Shown here: in pieces, positions 1 to 8,431 of the stretch
Layout: every line of letters begins with the position of its first letter
Numbering within the stretch: the first letter of the stretch is position 1
NCBI RefSeq assembly: GCF_030406905.1
Contig: NZ_CP129137.1
Coordinates: 744,001-808,000 of the forward strand
Length of the DNA: 64,000 nt
Direction: 5' to 3'
From: Streptomyces sp. HUAS CB01
GTDB lineage: Bacteria > Actinomycetota > Actinomycetes > Streptomycetales > Streptomycetaceae
Translations under genes and position numbers: made by a program
Notes under the pieces: model-generated
The model's input: only the letters and a program-made list of their open reading frames with translations
Told to the model about the DNA's origin: nothing
The model's database searches: none

Positions 1-371
1 GTGAGGCTGACACGGACGTCCTGGGGCCGGAGCCGCGGGACGCGGCGCTCCAGGCACCACGGTCCGCTCATCAGCAGACCCACGGACCAGAGGTAGTCGT
101 GGAGCGCGCGGGAGGCCGCGACGTCGGGACGCGGGGTGCGGCCGTGGTCGTGCTCCACCCGCAGGACCTCGGCACCGAGGAGGGCGTCAAGGAACTCGGG
201 GCGGCCGGCCAGCTCCGCGCCGTCGGCCCAGCCCTGCGGGGTCGACGAACCGGGCTCCGCAACGTCCGCCTCGAGGGCGGGGCAGAGCTCCGCGAGCCGG
301 CGGAACGCCGATCCGGCGACGGCGGAACAGCTCACGGCGGAGGCATGAGGGTACACCGGAGCCAGGGTCAC
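1..371 (-). CDS. FhuF-like (2Fe-2S) ferric reductase, N-terminal part
   Basis: About 123 residues of a protein whose C-terminus lies beyond the left edge. The GTG start at 371 is preceded by a good GAGGAG Shine-Dalgarno. The segment DYLWSVGLLMSGPWCLERRV matches the N-terminal region of the actinobacterial (2Fe-2S)-binding FhuF-like family, thought to reduce ferric siderophores in the cytoplasm. The C-terminal cysteine cluster that would bind the cluster is outside the window. An iron box sits 37 bases upstream of the start, and the gene diverges from a siderophore operon, so a role in releasing iron from the imported siderophore is inferred. The family call rests on the N-terminal half only. 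Confidence 0.65.
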   Translation of the reverse strand, partial: MTLAPVYPHASAVSCSAVAGSAFRRLAELCPALEADVAEPGSSTPQGWADGAELAGRPEFLDALLGAEVLRVEHDHGRTPRPDVAASRALHDYLWSVGLLMSGPWCLERRVPRLRPQDVRVSL

Positions 372-407
372 GAACGCTCCTCGACACAGCGGCTGACACG
401 GATGAGG

Positions 408-426
408 TAAGGCGAGGCTCACCTTA
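408..426. promoter_or_regulatory. Iron box (DmdR/IdeR type) for the reductase gene
   Basis: The 19-mer TAAGGCGAGGCTCACCTTA is an imperfect palindrome close to the IdeR/DmdR consensus TTAGGTTAGGCTCACCTAA. It lies upstream of the minus-strand reductase. Iron-loaded repressor would be expected to block transcription here; this is inferred from the motif. Confidence 0.7.
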
Positions 427-473
427 ACCACAGAAGTGATCTCCCGCGCCAACCGGGGTCGTGTCGAGGCGAA

Positions 474-504
474 TTGACAGAGTTAGGTGTGCCTAACCTA
501 GGCT
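474..504 (+). promoter_or_regulatory. Probable promoter of the siderophore operon
   Basis: TTGACA at 474-479 is a perfect -35 hexamer. Possible -10 elements, CCTAGG (497-502, spacing 17) and TAGGCT (499-504, spacing 19), overlap the iron box at 483-501. A repressor bound there would occlude the promoter, as at known iron-regulated actinobacterial promoters. Confidence 0.5.
483..501. promoter_or_regulatory. Iron box for the siderophore operon
   Basis: TTAGGTGTGCCTAACCTAG matches the IdeR/DmdR consensus in the opposite orientation, with half-sites TTAGGT and CCTAA. It lies 61 bases before the first siderophore gene and overlaps the predicted -10 element. Confidence 0.75.
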
Positions 505-562
505 CTGGCCCCGTGATCCGGAACTCTCGGATCACCGGATCCGAGCGCGGAGTGGCCCCCTC

Positions 563-1750
563 ATGCGGTTGTACCTGCTTGCCCTGAACCCGACCGACTC
601 GGTCACCGAGGGATTCCTCCCGGCCGCCCGCCGGCTCGGACTGGACGTCACCCTGCTCACCGACCGGCCCGCCGACCACCGTGCCGCGCACCGGGACGTC
701 GAGGTGCTGGAGTGCGACGTGCGCGACTTCCGCGCCGTGGTCTCCCGTGTGTCCGCCCACGCCTCACCGGACGCGGTCTTCACCAACAGCGACCACCTCC
801 AGACCCAGGCCGCGCTCGCCGCGGACTACTTCGGGCTGCCGGCCAAGGACTGGCGGGCCGCGCTGCGCACGAAGGACAAGGCCGAGATGCGCCGCCGGCT
901 GGCCGCCTCGGGCCTGGACACCGTGCGGTCGCTGGAGCTGCCCGCCGCGCAGGACCCGGCCGCCGCGGCCGGGGACTTCCCCTACCCGTGTGTCGTCAAG
1001 CCGCGCGAGGGCGTGGCCAGCGAGGACGTCGTCCTGGCCGGGGACGCGCGGGAACTGGTGCGGCACTGCGAGGAGATCCGGGCACGGCGCCCGGGGGCCG
1101 CGCTGGTGGTCGAGGAGTACCTGCCCGGAGAGCTGTTCACCCTCGAGACCCTCGGCGACGGCCGGGTACGCCATGTGCTGGGCGGGTTCCGCACCGAACT
1201 GTCCCCTCCCCCGTACTTCATCGAGGAGCGGCTGACCTACGTCGCCCGGCATCCGCGGGACATCGAGGAGCAGGTGCTCGCGCAACTCGACGTGCTCGGC
1301 GTCGGGTTCGGCGCCTGCCACACGGAGTTCGTGGTGCACGAAGGCCGCGCGCGGATCATCGAGGTCAACTACCGTGCCATCGGGGACCAGTGCGATCTGC
1401 TGCTCGCCGGGCTGCTGGACATACCGCTGTTCGAGCACGTCCTGCGCACGCATCTCGGCGAACCGCTGCCGTCGGAGCTGGGGGCGCGGGACGACGGAGC
1501 CGCCAGGCTCGACTACCCGTGCGCCGACCGGGCCGGGACGCTGACGGCGGCCCCCGGAGCGACGGAAGTGGAGGCGGGCGGGGTGACACTGACGTACCGG
1601 CCGCTGCGCGGCCTCGGCGAACACCACCCGGTGTACGGGACCAACCGCGACTTCCTCGGCGTGGTGCGGGCCACGGGGACCGACCGGTCGGCCGTGGACC
1701 GCGCCGTGACCGGGTTCCTGGCCGCCCAGCGCTGGGAGATCACACCGTGA
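563..1750 (+). CDS. ATP-grasp ligase of siderophore biosynthesis (PvsA-like)
   Basis: A 395-residue ATP-grasp enzyme. A Rossmann-like N-terminal lobe (MRLYLLALNP...) is followed by the ATP-binding lysine segment PYPCVVKPREGVASEDV near residue 145, the VVEEYLPGE strand near 185 and the metal-binding IIEVNYRAIGDQ near 270. Such enzymes join a carboxylate to an amine via an acyl phosphate. It is the first gene of an operon with two IucA/IucC synthetases and a PLP decarboxylase. The same gene types make up the vibrioferrin cluster, where PvsA is the ATP-grasp member. The ATG at 563 follows a weak GGAG. Class is secure, substrate is inferred. Confidence 0.85.
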   Translation: MRLYLLALNPTDSVTEGFLPAARRLGLDVTLLTDRPADHRAAHRDVEVLECDVRDFRAVVSRVSAHASPDAVFTNSDHLQTQAALAADYFGLPAKDWRAALRTKDKAEMRRRLAASGLDTVRSLELPAAQDPAAAAGDFPYPCVVKPREGVASEDVVLAGDARELVRHCEEIRARRPGAALVVEEYLPGELFTLETLGDGRVRHVLGGFRTELSPPPYFIEERLTYVARHPRDIEEQVLAQLDVLGVGFGACHTEFVVHEGRARIIEVNYRAIGDQCDLLLAGLLDIPLFEHVLRTHLGEPLPSELGARDDGAARLDYPCADRAGTLTAAPGATEVEAGGVTLTYRPLRGLGEHHPVYGTNRDFLGVVRATGTDRSAVDRAVTGFLAAQRWEITP

Positions 1751-3516
1751 CGGTCCCCGCGGCGGGCGCCTCCGGTGCGGCCGGCCCGGCGACCGCGCGA
1801 GCCGGACTGCTGCTGCGGGTGCTCAGCGCCCTGCTGCGCGAGGACGTCGTCGGGCTGCGCAGCCGCGGCCGCCCGGTCGAGCGTGCCGACGGGACCTGGC
1901 TGCGGCTGGACGCCCCCGGGCCGGACGCGCTGCTGCTGCCGGTGCGCGAGGACGGCTTCCAGTGTGCGTGGGAGGCCAGGGAACCGCTGCTGCGCCGGGA
2001 GTCGGACGGCGCCGAACTGACGGACACCGACACGGTCCTGGCCGAACTCCGGGCCCTCGCCGCACCGGTGGACCGCGGCGGCTTCGACGCGTTCGCCGAC
2101 GAGTGCCGCCAGACCCTCGCGACCGTACGCCTGCACGAGGCCACGGAGCAGGAGACGCTGCGGACGCTCGCGGATCGCCACGGCGCCGATCCGGCCGACT
2201 GGACCGGGCTGTCGGGCGGCCTCGCCCTGGACGCCCTCGCCGCCCGGCTCGACCATCCGGTCTATCCCACCGCGCGCGGCAGATCCGGCCTGACCGTCGC
2301 GGCGCTGCGGGCGTACGCGCCGGAGTTCCACCCGCGGTTCGCGCTGCGCTGGCTCGCCGTGCCGCGCGAGGCCGTCACCGCCGCCGGCCCGCTGCCCGGC
2401 CCCGCACCCTCGGCCCTCGGGCTGTCCGGCCTCGACCGCACCCATGTCGCCCTGCCCGTGCATCCGCTCACCGCGGCGGGCCCGCTCGGCCGGGCGGTGC
2501 GCGCCGCCGGGCTCGACGGCCTGGCGGTCCCGGCGCCACGGTCCCACCTGGACGTCGTCCCCACCTTGTCCATGCGGACGGTCGCCCTCGCCGGCCGGCC
2601 CGGCACCCACCTCAAACTGCCCCTGGCCACCTCCACCCTGGGCCGGCTCAACCGGCGCACCATCAAGCCCGGAACCCTGGCCGACGGGGCCGCCGTCCAG
2701 CATCTGCTCCAGACCGTGACGGCCCGCGAACCCCGCTTCCGGGACACCGTCCTGCACGCCGACGAGACCTGCTTCGCCCACGCCGGACACGAGCTGCTCG
2801 CCGTGCTGACGCGCCGCCAGCCGTCCGGACTCGACCGCTGCCTCGTCGTACCGATGGCCGCCCTGCTCGCCCGGGCACCGAGCGGGCGTCTCGTCGTCGA
2901 CCACCTGGCCGACCGCTTCCACGGCGGCGATCCGCTCGCCCTGCTGGACGCGGTGCTCACACTGCTCCTGGACTTCCAGACCACGCTCTTCGGGTACGGA
3001 ATCGCCCTGGAGTCCCACCAGCAGAACGTGTCGCTGGTGCTGGACGCGTCCGGTGGCGGCCCTCGGTTGCGGCTGCTCCTCAAGGACAACGACGGCCCGC
3101 GCATCAACGGCGCACGGCTGCGGGCGGTACTCGGTGGGGACGCGCCCGGGCCGGGGGACTTCGACGACCGCCGCATACTCACCGACGGCGACGGACCGCT
3201 CGCCGACCTCTTCACCACCGTCACCGTCCATCTGTGCGCCGGGGCCTACGCCTTCGGCCTCGCCGGGCACGGACGTGCCCCGCTCGACCGGCTGCTCCGG
3301 CTGGTCCGCGACCGGCTGGCCGAGGCGGTGGAACGGCTCGGAACCGGACCGGGTGAGCCCGGAGCCGTACTGCGGGCCCGGGTGCTGGACGCGCCCGAGC
3401 TGCCCGTGAAGGCGATGGTGACCGCGGGAACCCTGCTGGCCAAGGAACGTTCGGGAGCGTCCGACATCAACAAGCACTACACCACCGGCCCCAACTACCT
3501 GCTGCGGGGAGTGTGA
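1747..3516 (+). CDS. IucA/IucC-family NIS siderophore synthetase 1
   Basis: A 589-residue NRPS-independent siderophore synthetase. The GTG start at 1747 overlaps the upstream stop (GTGA) and follows GGGAG, implying translational coupling; the frame is open far upstream but that part is antisense-like noise. Family motifs are HLKLPLATSTLGRLNRRT near residue 290, the HQQN nucleotide-binding motif near 423 and KDNDG near 446, where many relatives have RDxxG. The C-terminus contains the usual VKAMVTAGTLLAKE segment. These enzymes adenylate a carboxylate such as citrate and couple it to an amine or alcohol. Probably the PvsB-like partner; substrate unknown. Confidence 0.88.
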   Translation: MTVPAAGASGAAGPATARAGLLLRVLSALLREDVVGLRSRGRPVERADGTWLRLDAPGPDALLLPVREDGFQCAWEAREPLLRRESDGAELTDTDTVLAELRALAAPVDRGGFDAFADECRQTLATVRLHEATEQETLRTLADRHGADPADWTGLSGGLALDALAARLDHPVYPTARGRSGLTVAALRAYAPEFHPRFALRWLAVPREAVTAAGPLPGPAPSALGLSGLDRTHVALPVHPLTAAGPLGRAVRAAGLDGLAVPAPRSHLDVVPTLSMRTVALAGRPGTHLKLPLATSTLGRLNRRTIKPGTLADGAAVQHLLQTVTAREPRFRDTVLHADETCFAHAGHELLAVLTRRQPSGLDRCLVVPMAALLARAPSGRLVVDHLADRFHGGDPLALLDAVLTLLLDFQTTLFGYGIALESHQQNVSLVLDASGGGPRLRLLLKDNDGPRINGARLRAVLGGDAPGPGDFDDRRILTDGDGPLADLFTTVTVHLCAGAYAFGLAGHGRAPLDRLLRLVRDRLAEAVERLGTGPGEPGAVLRARVLDAPELPVKAMVTAGTLLAKERSGASDINKHYTTGPNYLLRGV

Positions 3517-3522
3517 ACCCGG

Positions 3523-5274
3523 ATGACCTCCACGCATCCGTCCGCGCACCGTGCGGCCCTGGCACCGCCGCCCACGGCCGACGACGCGGTCGCCCACACC
3601 CTCCTCAACTGCCTCCTCCGAGAGCTGTGCGGCCCCGAGCACCAGACCGCGGTCATCGACGGGCACCTGCTGCTGCGGCTGCCCCGCCGCGGGGTGCTGC
3701 TGCGCGTCGCGCTGCGCCGCACCTCGCTGCTCGGCGCCCACCGGTTCACCGGCCCCGTGACCGAGGAGACCTCCGGCGGCTGGTCACCGGTCGGCTGGCA
3801 GCGGCTGGCCGGGCACGTCCACGCGGAGCTGACGCTCCGCACGGGCGTGCCCAACGAGGAGTTCCTGGACCAGGTCGCCTCCAGCCACCGGGGCGTCGCG
3901 TCCGCACTGGCCGTGGGCCCCCCGGCCGCCCGGGACACCGGCCCACGCGCCGTGCCCGCGGCGTACCTCGCCTCGGAGCGGTCCCTCGCCCTCGGGCACC
4001 GCTTCCACCCCACGCCCAAGGCACGCGGCGGGGACACCGCGGCCTGGGCGGCGTACGCACCCGAGGCCGCCGCGTCGTTCCCGCTGCGGCTGCTCGCGGT
4101 ACGGGAGGACCTGGTGGCCGAGGAGTCGGCGGAGCCGGGCGCCGGAGCGGCGCTCGACCGGCTGGGCCGCGCGCCGGACGGGTACCGGCTGCTGCCCGCC
4201 CACCCCTGGCAGTACCAACTGCTGCGCGACGACCCCCGGCTGCGGACGGCCCTCGCCCGCGGCGAGGTGCGGGACCTCGGACCCGGATCCGCGGCGTTCG
4301 CCGCCACGGCCTCCGTCCGCACCCTGTTCGACGGCGACGGCTTCCTGAAGTTCAGCCTGAACGTCCGCATCACCAACTGCCTCCGGAAGAACGCACGGTA
4401 CGAGCTCTCCGGCGCGGTGGCGCTCACCCGGCTGCTGGAGCCGGTCCTCGCCGAACTGACCGCCCGCTTCCCCGGCAGCGACGTGCTGCGCGAACCCGCG
4501 TACCGGAGCCTCGCCCTGCCCGGTGCCGGCGGTGTCCCGGTGCGCGGTCTGCTCGAGGGCTTCGGCGTGATCGTCCGCGAAGGGCTCGGCCGGCGGCTGC
4601 AACCCGGGCTCACCCCGCTGCTCGCCGCGGCCGTCGCCGACGAGTACCCCAACGGACCCGCCCATGTCTCCCGTCTCCTCGCGGACACGGACCCGCGCAC
4701 GGCCCTGTCGTGGTGGCGCGCGTACCTCGGTCTGCTGGTGCCCCCGGTCCTCGCGGCCTACTTCGACCACGGCGTCGTGCTGGAGCCGCATCTGCAGAAC
4801 GTCCTCGTCTGCGTGGACGGGGGAGGGCGCCCACGGCAGGTGCTGTTCCGCGACCTGGAGGGCACCAAGCTCCTGCCGGACCGGCACGCCGCCGCCCTCG
4901 CGGCGCTCCCCGCGGACGTGGCGGGGCTCCTGACGTACGACGCCGGGCGCGGCTGGGACCGGGTGGTCTACTGCCTCCTGGTGAACCACGTGGCCGAGAT
5001 GCTCGCGGCCCTCGCCGATCTGCACCCCGGCACGGAGGCGGCGTTGTGGGCCGAGGTGCGGGACGTGCTCCGGCGCCACGCCGACGAGCACGGGCGGCAG
5101 CCACGGCTCGACGCGCTCCTGTCGGGAGCACCGCTGCCCGCCAAGGCCAATCTGCTCACGCGCTGGGCGCGCACGGCCGACCGCGAGGCGGGGTACGTGC
5201 GGCTGCCCTCCCCGCTCGCCGATGACGTGCTGTCCGGGGCGGTCCGCGCCGACGACCTCCGGAGCGCCCGATGA
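3523..5274 (+). CDS. IucA/IucC-family NIS siderophore synthetase 2
   Basis: A 583-residue second NIS synthetase, six bases after the first, with a GGGGAG Shine-Dalgarno. Visible motifs are LLPAHPWQYQL near residue 222, KFSLNVRITNCLRKNARYEL near 277, HLQN near 422 and RDLEG near 443. All conserved ATP and acyl-binding elements appear intact. Two non-identical synthetases in one operon usually add two different arms to a central carboxylate. It corresponds in position to PvsD of vibrioferrin clusters. Its stop overlaps the start of the decarboxylase gene (ATGA). Confidence 0.9.
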   Translation: MTSTHPSAHRAALAPPPTADDAVAHTLLNCLLRELCGPEHQTAVIDGHLLLRLPRRGVLLRVALRRTSLLGAHRFTGPVTEETSGGWSPVGWQRLAGHVHAELTLRTGVPNEEFLDQVASSHRGVASALAVGPPAARDTGPRAVPAAYLASERSLALGHRFHPTPKARGGDTAAWAAYAPEAAASFPLRLLAVREDLVAEESAEPGAGAALDRLGRAPDGYRLLPAHPWQYQLLRDDPRLRTALARGEVRDLGPGSAAFAATASVRTLFDGDGFLKFSLNVRITNCLRKNARYELSGAVALTRLLEPVLAELTARFPGSDVLREPAYRSLALPGAGGVPVRGLLEGFGVIVREGLGRRLQPGLTPLLAAAVADEYPNGPAHVSRLLADTDPRTALSWWRAYLGLLVPPVLAAYFDHGVVLEPHLQNVLVCVDGGGRPRQVLFRDLEGTKLLPDRHAAALAALPADVAGLLTYDAGRGWDRVVYCLLVNHVAEMLAALADLHPGTEAALWAEVRDVLRRHADEHGRQPRLDALLSGAPLPAKANLLTRWARTADREAGYVRLPSPLADDVLSGAVRADDLRSAR

Positions 5275-6578
5275 CCCACTCCCCCGTGCCCGGCGCCCCG
5301 TCGGCGCCCGCCGCGTCCGCCGGCGCGGCACCGGCGGTGACCGCGTCCGCCACCGCTCCCCCCGCCGCCCCCGCCCCCGTCACCGCGCCGGTGCGCCAGC
5401 GGGCCCTCTCCCTCCCGGCCGACCGGCTCCCGGCCTACCTCTACGACCTCGGCGCGCTGCGGGAGCACGTCACGGCGGTACGGGAGTCCCTGCCGGAGCG
5501 GGTCGAGCTGTACTACGCGGCCAAGGCCAATCCCGAACCGGAGATCCTTTCGGCCCTCTCGCCGTACGTGGACGGCTTCGAGGTCTCCTCGGGCGGCGAA
5601 CTGGCCCATGCGGTGAAGGTCGTCCCGGACCGTCCGCTGGCGTTCGGCGGTCCCGGGAAGACGCCGGCAGAGACGGCGGCGGCGCTCGGGGCCGGTGTGG
5701 CCCGGTTCCATGTGGAGAGCGCCCATGAGCTGCGGATGCTGGCCGCGCTCGCGGCGGAGCGGCAGGCGCCGGCGCCACCGGTCGAGGTGCTGTTGCGGTT
5801 CAATCTGCCGCTGTCCGAGGACGCGTTGAGGACGAGCGCGCTGTCCATGGGCGGCCGGCCGACACCGTTCGGCCTCGATCCGGCCGAGGCGGCCGACGTG
5901 ATGCGGTACCTCGCCGGCGGATCCTGTCCCGGGCTGCGGGTGCGCGGGGTCCACGCCCACCTGGCGAGCGGACTCGGGGCGGCGGCCCAGCTCGCCGTCG
6001 CGGAGTCCGTGGTGACCTGGGCCGTGCGGCTCTTCGAGCGCCACGGTGTACCGCTCCACGAGGTGAACGTCGGAGGCGGCATGGCCGTCGACTACGCGGA
6101 TCCCGCCGCCCGCTTCGACTGGGCCGGCTACGGAGCCGGGCTGGCACGCCTCACCGCGGCCCACCCGGACCTGCGGCTGCGCATCGAACCGGGGCGCGCG
6201 CTGACCGCGTACTGCGGCTGGTACGCCACCGAGGTCCTGGACGTGAAGCGCAGCCACGGCGAGGACTTCGCCGTGGTCCGCGGGGGCACGCACCATCTGC
6301 GCACACCGGCGACGAAGGGCCACGACCAGCCCTGTGCGGTGCTGCCCGTGGCCGGCTGGCCCCATCCGTGGCCGCGCCCCGAGGCGCGGGGCGACCGGGT
6401 CACCGTGGCGGGGCAGCTGTGCACGCCGAAGGACGTGCTGGCCCGCGACGTGCCGGCGCCGGGGCTGCGGGCCGGGGACCGGGTGGTGTTCGCGCTCGCG
6501 GGCGCCTACGCGTGGAACATCTCGCACCACGACTTCCTCATGCATCCGCGGCCGGGGTTCCACTTCCTCGCCGGGTGA
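5271..6578 (+). CDS. Type III PLP-dependent decarboxylase (PvsE/SbnH-like)
   Basis: A 435-residue alanine-racemase-fold decarboxylase related to diaminopimelate and ornithine decarboxylases. The PLP lysine sits in YYAAKANPEPEIL (about residue 85). HAHLASG, VNVGGGMAVDYA and the PLP-phosphate site RIEPGRAL follow; GQLCTPKDVL supplies the catalytic cysteine region. An Ala/Pro-rich N-terminal extension of about 40 residues precedes the fold. In NIS clusters PvsE and SbnH decarboxylate a citryl-amino-acid intermediate or its precursor; that role is inferred. Last gene of the operon. Confidence 0.9.
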   Translation: MTHSPVPGAPSAPAASAGAAPAVTASATAPPAAPAPVTAPVRQRALSLPADRLPAYLYDLGALREHVTAVRESLPERVELYYAAKANPEPEILSALSPYVDGFEVSSGGELAHAVKVVPDRPLAFGGPGKTPAETAAALGAGVARFHVESAHELRMLAALAAERQAPAPPVEVLLRFNLPLSEDALRTSALSMGGRPTPFGLDPAEAADVMRYLAGGSCPGLRVRGVHAHLASGLGAAAQLAVAESVVTWAVRLFERHGVPLHEVNVGGGMAVDYADPAARFDWAGYGAGLARLTAAHPDLRLRIEPGRALTAYCGWYATEVLDVKRSHGEDFAVVRGGTHHLRTPATKGHDQPCAVLPVAGWPHPWPRPEARGDRVTVAGQLCTPKDVLARDVPAPGLRAGDRVVFALAGAYAWNISHHDFLMHPRPGFHFLAG

Positions 6579-6579
6579 G

Positions 6580-6596
6580 GGCCGTGCCCCACGGCC
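6580..6596. terminator. Possible hairpin terminator after the siderophore operon
   Basis: GGCCGTG and CACGGCC form a 7-bp stem with a 3-base loop, immediately after the decarboxylase stop. There is no U-tract, which is usual for this group. Confidence 0.35.
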
Positions 6597-6621
6597 GTCC
6601 GGGCGCTCGCCGTGCGGACGC

Positions 6622-6935
6622 GACGGTCAGGGCCGTGGGCCCGGCCCGACGGGGCCCATGTCCGTCCGCAGGCGGCGGGCCCGCTGCGTTCCGCGGTGCG
6701 CTGATGCTGACACGGTGGCAGGTCAGCGACGGTCAGGGCCGTGGGCCCGGCCCGGCGGGGCCCATGTCCGTCCGCAGGCGGCGGGCCCGCTGCGTTCGCG
6801 GTGTGCTGATGCTGACACGGTGGCAGGTCAGCGACGGTCAGGGCCGTGGGCCCGGCCCGGCGGGGCCCACGTCCGTCCGCAGGCGGCGGGCCCGCTGCGT
6901 TCCGCGGTGCGCTGATGCTGACACGGTGGCAGGTC
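6622..6935. repeat. Three tandem copies of a 106-bp repeat
   Basis: Near-identical copies occupy 6622-6727, 6728-6832 (one base shorter) and 6833-6935. Each carries the inverted repeat TGGGCCC...GGGCCCA (one arm slightly changed in copy 1) and the phrase CTGATGCTGACACGGTGGC. The array has no convincing coding capacity. It could act as stacked transcription terminators or a protein-binding array; function unknown. Confidence 0.9.
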
Positions 6936-7178
6936 GCCCGCACAGCGGGTCCTTGCGAACGGTCCCTCGACACCACGCGTGCCGGGTGGCGCGGGGCGGC
7001 CGCGTCGGCGTGCAACCGGCTCGGTGCCGGGACCGGGGACGGTCCGCCGGGAGGGGCGCGGCGTCCGTTGGGGTGCAGCGCAACGCTTTGGATCGCCCTC
7101 GCACGGCACGTAGTCGGGGGCGGCAACCCAGCGAGGGCGTCGCGGCCCGCCGGTCCCTTCCGGTCGGTACGAGGGGTG
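6936..7178. other. Intergenic stretch without a recognised gene
   Basis: This GC-rich sequence lies between the tandem repeat and the end of the small candidate gene. I see no conserved coding frame or RNA gene in it. Confidence 0.5.
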
Positions 7179-7370
7179 TCAGGGCAACGAGGGGCGGGGC
7201 GGTTCCGGCGGGGTGCAGATGGCGGCCGCGCGAGGGGCGGCGCGGATGATCGCGCCGACCAGGTCGGTGCCGGGCTCCGGGCAGGGCTCCTCGGTGGGCC
7301 GCCCCGGGCACTCCGCGGCAGTGCGCGCGGGGCGGCGGACGGGGGTCCGCTCCTGGCGTCCGGCCGTCAC
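7179..7370 (-). CDS. Small hypothetical protein, possible
   Basis: A 63-residue frame whose GTG start at 7370 overlaps the stop of the DUF2470 gene (GTGA), the coupling pattern common here. It has two cysteines and the segment PGTDLVGAIIRAAPRAAAI. No family is recognised and proline/arginine richness is also typical of spurious frames in high-GC DNA. Kept only because of the exact overlap and the otherwise empty region. Confidence 0.25.
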   Translation of the reverse strand: MTAGRQERTPVRRPARTAAECPGRPTEEPCPEPGTDLVGAIIRAAPRAAAICTPPEPPRPSLP

Positions 7371-8110
7371 GGCCGGCTCGGCAGACGGCTTCCGCGGCGG
7401 CAGGCGCGGGCCGCGGCCAGGAGTTCGCGGACCCGCGCGCCGGACTGTCCGGGGTCGCCCACGGGCCTGGGGAAGGGCAGCGGGACGTCGTGGTGGCCGT
7501 GTGCGTGCTCGAGGCGGAGAGTGATGCCCCGCCGGTCCATGGCCAGCGGCCACACCCGGACCACGCCCTGGAGCAGCCGCGGATCCACCAGCCGGGTGAG
7601 CAGCTCCACCACCTCGGCGTGGTCGTCGACGAGATGGGTGAGCACGGCGGCCTCGTGACGGGCGAGCACGTCCGGCCGGGCCAGGGCGAGTTCGTCGAGG
7701 CCGACCGTGACCGGCCCCGCCGCGGTCTCCAGGGCGACGTGCGCGGTGACCATCCGGAACGTCACGGTCCCGGATTCCTCGCACTCCGGCCCGGCCTGGG
7801 CCAGCCACCCGGCGACCGTGACGCGGGACCGGACCCGTTCGCGGACCGCGACCGGCGCGACGTCGGTGAACTTGAGGACGACGGCGAGCGTGCCGCGTGG
7901 CGCGAGGGCGACCTCTCCGGCCAGCCGGCAGTCGGCGGGCAGCCGCAGCAGCAGCCGGCCGTCGTCGCCGACGCTGTGCAGCCCGCCGCCGACCAGGTCG
8001 CAGGTGTGCGCGTCGGTGACCACCGTGAAGGATTCGGCGGCGGCCAGCACCGTGCGCACCCGTTCGGCCGGGCTCGCCTGCTCACCCGCGCAGACGTCGT
8101 CAGCAGTCAT
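7367..8110 (-). CDS. DUF2470 domain protein, iron-regulated, HugZ-like
   Basis: A 247-residue protein with a split-barrel-like N-terminal half and a C-terminal DUF2470 domain marked by AVLTHLVDDHAEVVELL. The same domain is found at the C-terminus of HugZ-type heme-utilisation proteins and flavin-binding split-barrel proteins. The N-terminal half lacks a clear flavin-binding signature, so heme degradation cannot be claimed. An iron box ends 38 bases from the ATG (8130-8148), placing the gene in the same iron regulon as the siderophore operon. It faces that operon convergently across the 106-bp repeats. A role in iron or heme handling is inferred. Confidence 0.75.
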   Translation of the reverse strand: MTADDVCAGEQASPAERVRTVLAAAESFTVVTDAHTCDLVGGGLHSVGDDGRLLLRLPADCRLAGEVALAPRGTLAVVLKFTDVAPVAVRERVRSRVTVAGWLAQAGPECEESGTVTFRMVTAHVALETAAGPVTVGLDELALARPDVLARHEAAVLTHLVDDHAEVVELLTRLVDPRLLQGVVRVWPLAMDRRGITLRLEHAHGHHDVPLPFPRPVGDPGQSGARVRELLAAARACRRGSRLPSRP

Positions 8111-8129
8111 TCCGCACCCCTCGATTAGG

Positions 8130-8148
8130 TTAGGTAAGGCACGCCTAA
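8130..8148. promoter_or_regulatory. Iron box for the DUF2470 gene
   Basis: TTAGGTAAGGCACGCCTAA differs from the IdeR/DmdR consensus at only a few central positions and is a strong palindrome (TTAGG...CCTAA). It is directly upstream of the minus-strand DUF2470 gene. Confidence 0.8.
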
Positions 8149-8431
8149 CCTAGCTCATGAGTCGGTGCGGGCGCATCACCCGTCGGGGTCGCACCGCCGC
8201 CCCACGCTCGCCCGCGCGTGACCGGACCGCCCGGCCGTGGGCCGTGGCCGCGCGCAGGGCCCTCCGGGACCGGGACGTGTCGCCCGAGGAGGGGCGGGCG
8301 CGGGCGCGGGCGGTTCCACCGCACCGGCGGGGCGACGCGTCGCCGCCGGCACCCGCCCGTCTCCCCCGGACCCGCCCGCGCGTGCCCGGCCGGGCGCCCG
8401 TCGCGGCGGGACCGCCGACGGCCGTGGAGCG
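8149..8431. other. Intergenic stretch without a recognised gene
   Basis: The stretch lies between the iron box and the minisatellite. Open frames exist on both strands but none has a ribosome binding site or a recognisable product. Confidence 0.5.

Noticed and set aside
712..1746. N-terminal extension of the first IucA/IucC synthetase
   Set aside because: This open part overlaps the ATP-grasp gene in another frame and is low-complexity; the GTG at 1747 fits the family start.
6622..6935. CRISPR or mobile element ends
   Set aside because: Copies are 106 bp and directly adjacent, with no spacers, transposase or target duplication.
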